Below, one piece after another: positions 22,944 through 26,400 of a stretch of 26,400 bases of DNA. The stretch is from an uncultured Chloroflexota bacterium (lineage in GTDB: Bacteria; Chloroflexota; Anaerolineae; Promineifilales; Promineifilaceae). The stretch spans positions 1 to 26,400 of the forward strand of contig CALFEW010000753.1 in NCBI GenBank assembly GCA_937958365.1, given 5' to 3'. Under the pieces are notes generated by a model. The model made no database searches and was not told the DNA's origin. It saw nothing but the letters and a program-made list of their open reading frames with translations. Each line of letters starts with the position of its first letter. The stretch's first letter is position 1. Made by a program: the position numbers and the translations under genes.

Positions 22944-24566
22944 ATGAATAAGAAGTGGACATTGTTGATTGTCTCATTGTTGCTGGCTTTAATGCTGGCG
23001 GCCTGTGGTGGTGGGACGACTGAACCGGCCGCCGAACCGACGGACACGGCCGTCGAAGAACCAGCCGCCGAAGCCACAACCGGTCTGCCCGACCTGGGTG
23101 GCCGCGAAATCACCATCGCCGTCGAAAATGCCTACCTGCCCTTCAACTACATAGACCCCGCCACCAGCGAACCGGCCGGTTGGGATTACGTAGTCTGGGA
23201 TGAAATCTGCCGTCTGCTCAACTGCACGCCGGTCTATGTCGAAGCGGGCTGGGAAGGCATGATCCAGGCCGTCGCCGATGGGCAGTATGACGCCGCCGCC
23301 GACGGCATCACCATCACCGACGACCGCGCCGAGATCGTAGATTTCTCCGAAGGCTATATCAACATCGAACAGCGTCTCCTGGTGCGACTGGACGAGACCC
23401 GCATCGAAAGCATAGAAGACATCGTTGCCGACGAAGCGCTGGTGCTGGGCACGCAAACCGGCACGACGAACTATGAAACCGCGACCACTTTCTTGCCCGA
23501 AGATCGTATTCAAGCCTTCGAGCAGTTCCCCTTCGCTGTGCAAGCTCTGCTGGCCGGTGACATAGACGCCGTGATCATTGACGAAGTGGCCGGGCAAGGC
23601 TATTTGGGCGAAAACGCCGATAAACTCAAGCTGGTCGGTCCCTCCATGTCCAGCGATCAACTGGGCTTCATCTATCCCAAAGGCAGCGACCTGGTGGAAC
23701 CCATTAACGCCGCCATCCGTGAACTGGCGCAAAATGGTTTCCTTGAACAGGTGAACCTGCAATACTTTGGCCCCGGCTTCACCATCACCTACGATGATCT
23801 GTTCCCGCCGGAGGAAGGCGAAGCTGAAGGTGATGCTGCCTTGCCGGATTTAGACGGCCGTGAAGTCACTATCGCCGTGGAAAACGCCTACCTGCCCTTC
23901 AACTACATAGACCCCGAAACCAGCGAACCGGCCGGTTGGGATTACGTGGTGTGGGATGAAATCTGCCGTCTGCTCAACTGCACGCCGGTCTATGTCGAAG
24001 CGGGCTGGGAAGGCATGATCCAGGCCGTCGCCGATGGGCAGTATGACGCCGCCGCCGACGGCATCACCATCACCGATGATCGCGCCGAAATCGTAGACTT
24101 CTCCGAAGGCTACATCAACATTGACCAACGGCTGTTGGTGCGCCTGGATGATACCCGCATCGCCAGCATAGACGACATCGTCGCCAACGAAGAACTGGTG
24201 CTGGGCACGCAAACCGGCACAACCAACTACGAAACCGCCAAATCCTTCCTGCCCGAAGATCGCATTCAAGCCTTCGAGCAGTTCCCCTTCGCCGTGCAAG
24301 CCCTGCTGGCCGGTGACATAGACGCCGTGATCATTGACGAAGTGGCCGGGCAAGGCTATCTGGGCGAAAACGCCGATGTGTTGCAGCTTGTCGGGCCGTC
24401 CATGTCCAGCGACCAATTGGGCTTTATCTTCCCCAAAGGCAGCGACCTGGTAGCCTCGGTAAACGCCGCGTTACAGGTCTTGAAGAGCAACGGTTTCCTG
24501 CAAGATGTCAACCTGCGCTTCTTTGGTCCCGAGTTCGATATCACTTACGAAGATTTGGAAGGGTAA
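22944..24566 (+). CDS. Amino acid ABC transporter receptor lipoprotein with two tandem SBP domains
   Basis: The 540-residue protein starts with a lipoprotein signal: LAAC with the lipidated Cys21. A linker rich in Glu, Ala and Thr (22-47) follows. Residues 48-299 and 300-540 are two family-3 solute-binding domains, nearly identical, repeating every 252 residues. Each has the pattern for alpha-amino acid ligands: Arg128/Arg380 in ITITDDRAEIVDFS and Asp213/Asp465 in DAVIIDEVAG. Cysteines in EICRLLNC may form a disulfide in each copy. A short acidic linker joins the domains. AAGGAG seven bases upstream sets the start. Permease and ATPase genes follow. Usual family-3 receptors are about 250-300 residues, so this is a doubled form. 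Two receptor domains fused to a permease are known in GlnPQ of lactic acid bacteria, but there the domains differ. Confidence 0.95.
   Translation: MNKKWTLLIVSLLLALMLAACGGGTTEPAAEPTDTAVEEPAAEATTGLPDLGGREITIAVENAYLPFNYIDPATSEPAGWDYVVWDEICRLLNCTPVYVEAGWEGMIQAVADGQYDAAADGITITDDRAEIVDFSEGYINIEQRLLVRLDETRIESIEDIVADEALVLGTQTGTTNYETATTFLPEDRIQAFEQFPFAVQALLAGDIDAVIIDEVAGQGYLGENADKLKLVGPSMSSDQLGFIYPKGSDLVEPINAAIRELAQNGFLEQVNLQYFGPGFTITYDDLFPPEEGEAEGDAALPDLDGREVTIAVENAYLPFNYIDPETSEPAGWDYVVWDEICRLLNCTPVYVEAGWEGMIQAVADGQYDAAADGITITDDRAEIVDFSEGYINIDQRLLVRLDDTRIASIDDIVANEELVLGTQTGTTNYETAKSFLPEDRIQAFEQFPFAVQALLAGDIDAVIIDEVAGQGYLGENADVLQLVGPSMSSDQLGFIFPKGSDLVASVNAALQVLKSNGFLQDVNLRFFGPEFDITYEDLEG
23085..23840 (+). 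repeat. Internal gene duplication, copy 1 of 2 (756 bp)
   Basis: This is the first SBP module of the receptor gene. It aligns without frame change to 23841-24563. The stretch 23196-23320 is identical over 125 nt to 23952-24076, including silent positions. Confidence 0.93.
23841..24563 (+). repeat. Internal gene duplication, copy 2 of 2
   Basis: This is the second SBP module, offset by 756 bp from the first. By eye, about 30 of 240 residues differ, most of them after residue 150 of the module, in surface-like positions such as E/D, K/Q and R/Q. Confidence 0.93.
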
Positions 24567-24615
24567 GTAACAGGTAACAGGTAACAGTGAACAGTTAACA
24601 CCGAACACTGAATAC
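24567..24615. repeat. Heptad repeat, seven units (NNAAYAS type)
   Basis: Seven contiguous 7-bp units start right after the receptor gene's stop codon: three copies of GTAACAG, then units drifting toward CGAACAC and TGAATAC. The right end matches the family at 17833, and the left end the one at 15016. Confidence 0.8.
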
Positions 24616-24626
24616 AATGAATGCGG

Positions 24627-24665
24627 GGAGCGCCAGGGTAAATTACTCTGGCGCTCCTTTGTTTT
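24627..24665 (+). terminator. Terminator between receptor and permease genes
   Basis: A perfect 10-bp stem pairs GGAGCGCCAG (24627-24636) with 24648-24657; it can grow by four inner pairs to a three-base loop. TTTGTTTTA follows. Partial read-through would make more receptor than permease, as is common for ABC importers. Confidence 0.88.
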
Positions 24666-24722
24666 ATGGGTATTTCAAGGTATTATGTAGCCTACGCTAG
24701 CGTAACCCCAAAAGGAGGTAAG

Positions 24723-25514
24723 ATGGCAGGACCAGAAATTCAAACCCAGGGTATGAACGCTCGCTCCAGTTGGCGAGAGTTCCCCTGGTGGTTGGTGGCA
24801 ATTTTCGGCTTTCTGATCGTCATGGGCATCCTCGTCGTGTCTGATCCCGAAATCAACGAAGCGTTCAAGTTCATCATTCCCGGCATTCAGCTTACGCTAT
24901 ACATCACTCTGGCCGGTTTTGGTATTGCCCTGGTGTTGGGGTTGCTGGCGGGACTGGGTCGCATTAGCAGCAACGCGATTGTCCGTAACATAGCCATCAC
25001 CTATATCGAGTTCGTGCGTGGCGTGCCGACGCTGGTTTTAATTCTGACCCTGGCATTTGTATTGGTTCCGGCAATCAGCGATGCCATGGGCATTGACAAC
25101 CGGCAGGTCTCCATCGAACTACGCGCTATCTTATCCCTGGCGATCATTTACGGCGCATTCCTGGCCGAAATTTTCCGCGCCGGTATCGAATCTATTTCCA
25201 AAGGGCAGATGGAGGCCGCGCGGTCGTTGGGGATGAACTATCGTCAGGCGATGCAGTACATCATTCTGCCGCAGGCGATTCGCAACATTTCTCCCGCTCT
25301 GGGCAACGATTTTATTGCCATGTTGAAAGATTCATCGTTGGCTTCGGTGCTGGCCGTGCGCGAATTGACGCAGCGGGCGCGCCTGTACGCCGGTAGTACC
25401 TTTCGTTTCCCCGAATCGTATCTGGTGCTGACGTTTTGTTACCTGGCTATGACAATCGCCCTGAGTTTGCTTTTGCGTTGGTACGAGCAGCGGATGGGCA
25501 AGGACTCACGTTAA
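24723..25514 (+). CDS. Polar amino acid ABC transporter permease
   Basis: This 263-residue membrane protein is a HisM/GlnP-type permease. It has a hydrophobic N-terminal helix (about 22-41), then further helices with PGIQLTLYITLAGFGIALV, which is typical of the family. The EAA loop that contacts the ATPase reads EAARSLGMNYRQAMQ with the following ILPQAIRNISPALGN. The frame is open to 24666 but would then begin within the terminator tail; the strong ribosome site AAGGAGGT at 24712-24719 supports ATG 24723, although spacing is short. ATG 24753 is another option. Only one permease gene is seen, so the channel is probably a homodimer. The ATPase gene starts 1 bp after its stop codon. Confidence 0.95.
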   Translation: MAGPEIQTQGMNARSSWREFPWWLVAIFGFLIVMGILVVSDPEINEAFKFIIPGIQLTLYITLAGFGIALVLGLLAGLGRISSNAIVRNIAITYIEFVRGVPTLVLILTLAFVLVPAISDAMGIDNRQVSIELRAILSLAIIYGAFLAEIFRAGIESISKGQMEAARSLGMNYRQAMQYIILPQAIRNISPALGNDFIAMLKDSSLASVLAVRELTQRARLYAGSTFRFPESYLVLTFCYLAMTIALSLLLRWYEQRMGKDSR

Positions 25515-25515
25515 C

Positions 25516-26256
25516 ATGAGCGACGAAATCATTGTGGTTGACGGATTACACAAATATTTTGGGCATGTGCAGGCGGTGAAAGGGGTAGATTTGCGCATCA
25601 GGCGAGGGGAAGTGGTGATTGTGGTCGGGCCTAGTGGGTCTGGCAAAAGCACTGTCCTGCGCTGCATCAATCACCTGGAAGTGCCGACGGGTGGGGCGGT
25701 ATATATTGATGGCGTGCATTTGGAAGATAAGAAGACGAATATCAACGACGTACGGGCCGAAGTGGGGATGGTATTCCAGCAGTTCAATTTGTTTCCGCAT
25801 CTGACGGTGCTGCAAAATGTGACGATTGCGCAGGAAAAGGTGCGTAAGCGGAATAAGGAAGAAGCGCAAAAGATTGCGATGGAGCAGTTGGAACGGGTGG
25901 GTATCCCGGAAAAGGCGAATGCGTATCCGCGACAGTTGTCGGGTGGGCAGCAGCAGCGGGTGGCGATTGCCCGGTCGCTGGCGATGGAGCCGAAGATTAT
26001 GCTGTTCGACGAGCCGACGAGTGCGTTGGACCCAGAGATGATCAAGGAAGTGCTGGACGTAATGCTGGACCTGGCGAAGGCGGGCATGACGATGGTGGTG
26101 GTGACGCACGAGATGGGGTTTGCGAAGGCGGCGGCCAGCCGGGTGGTGTTTATGGATGATGGGCAGATTATTGAGAGTGGCCCGCCGGAGCAGATTTTTG
26201 GTACGCCGACGCATGAGCGGACGCAGTTGTTTTTGAGCAAGATTTTGGCGCATTGA
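25516..26256 (+). CDS. Polar amino acid ABC transporter ATP-binding protein
   Basis: This 246-residue protein is a GlnQ/HisP-type ATPase that powers the importer. Walker A is GPSGSGKST with Lys44, the Q-loop residue is Gln88 in VFQQFNLF, the signature is LSGGQQQRVA (141-150), Walker B is IMLFDEPTSALD with Glu166, and the switch His is His198 in VVVTHEM. All catalytic residues are present and the length is typical. It starts 1 bp after the permease stop with no ribosome site of its own, so translation is probably coupled. The next promoter begins directly after its stop codon. The substrate is an amino acid judging from the receptor; which one is unknown. Confidence 0.96.
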   Translation: MSDEIIVVDGLHKYFGHVQAVKGVDLRIRRGEVVIVVGPSGSGKSTVLRCINHLEVPTGGAVYIDGVHLEDKKTNINDVRAEVGMVFQQFNLFPHLTVLQNVTIAQEKVRKRNKEEAQKIAMEQLERVGIPEKANAYPRQLSGGQQQRVAIARSLAMEPKIMLFDEPTSALDPEMIKEVLDVMLDLAKAGMTMVVVTHEMGFAKAAASRVVFMDDGQIIESGPPEQIFGTPTHERTQLFLSKILAH

Positions 26257-26284
26257 TTGACAATGAAGTGGCGCTGATTAAGAT
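26257..26284 (+). promoter_or_regulatory. Sigma70-type promoter of the gene at 26380
   Basis: TTGACA (26257-26262) and TAAGAT (26279-26284) are spaced by 16 bp, the same hexamers and spacing as the promoter at 719. Initiation would be near 26291, giving a leader of about 90 bases. Confidence 0.68.
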
Positions 26285-26298
26285 ACAAGTATTGTTAG

Positions 26299-26340
26299 GG
26301 AACGGCCGTTTGCTACATAACAGTGGGATACGGCCGTTCC
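26299..26340 (+). repeat. Inverted repeat built from two ACGGCCGT palindromes in an mRNA leader
   Basis: GGAACGGCCGT (26299-26309) pairs perfectly with ACGGCCGTTCC (26330-26340) around a 20-base loop. It lies between the promoter at 26257 and the ribosome site at 26368, so it would fold in the leader RNA. No T tract follows, so it is not a normal terminator. Confidence 0.75.
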
Positions 26341-26379
26341 ACTTGAACTACTATTCAACAAAACATCAGGAGAAAACCA

Positions 26380-26400
26380 ATGATCGACGATAAAATTACC
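26380..26400 (+). CDS. Start of a gene running off the window
   Basis: ATG 26380 follows AGGAG (26368-26372) with seven bases of spacing and reads MIDDKIT to the edge. Seven residues are too few to name a product. A promoter and a structured leader lie upstream. Confidence 0.7.

Noticed and set aside
22989..23762. Long open frames opposite the receptor gene (also 23850-24416)
   Set aside because: They are mirror frames of the duplicated SBP coding sequence and repeat for that reason; no start signal.
1..26400. Mobile element, CRISPR array or defence island
   Set aside because: No transposase, integrase, direct-repeat/spacer array or toxin-antitoxin pair was found; the HNH gene alone does not make a defence system.

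Overview
The window reads as one chromosome segment of a free-living bacterium, most likely a Chloroflexota (Anaerolineae-like) member. This is an inference from three things: a Tad pilus cluster with no secretin gene in view, a TadZ/CpaE ATPase fused to a full receiver domain, and the overall mix of housekeeping genes. No rRNA or other marker gene is present to confirm it. No phage, insertion sequence, CRISPR array, tRNA or rRNA was recognised.

Layout. 1-5720: the 3' end of a sensor histidine kinase, then a Flp pilin gene with its own terminator, then a sigma70-like promoter and a cpaE-cpaF-tadB-tadC set closed by a terminator. 5762-7648: comF, long-form hpf and a low-molecular-weight tyrosine phosphatase. 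7632-10259: an HNH nuclease gene (minus) with a nearly leaderless promoter, a Nif3-family gene and kbl. 10352-13628 (minus): a small hypothetical gene, then the RNA-processing pair rnd and a beta-CASP metallo-RNase. 13735-15019: a receiver-histidine kinase gene. 15030-21928 (minus): recJ coupled to a sugar-nucleotide epimerase, a GAF sensor kinase followed by a GT-C-type membrane glycosyltransferase, and psuG. 22219-26256: a stand-alone CBM48-type small protein, then a polar amino acid ABC importer whose lipoprotein receptor carries two nearly identical binding domains in tandem. 26380 to the end: the start of another gene behind its own promoter.

Three features stand out. First, the perfect palindrome ACGGCCGT occurs about 44 times by hand count, in genes and between them, where less than one would be expected by chance; it resembles the HIP1 palindrome of cyanobacteria in behaviour. 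Second, the solute-binding protein gene (22944-24566) is an internal 756-bp duplication with a 125-nt stretch of perfect identity between copies. Third, degenerate repeats with a strict 7-bp period lie at the 3' ends of three unrelated genes (15016, 17833, 24567), two of them with seven units each.

Regulation visible in sequence: clear sigma70-type promoters at 719, 8164 (minus), 22219 and 26257; intrinsic terminators at 563, 5687, 7099, 10287 (bidirectional) and 24627; and operator-like inverted repeats beside several promoters. Most promoter calls rest on hexamer match and spacing alone.
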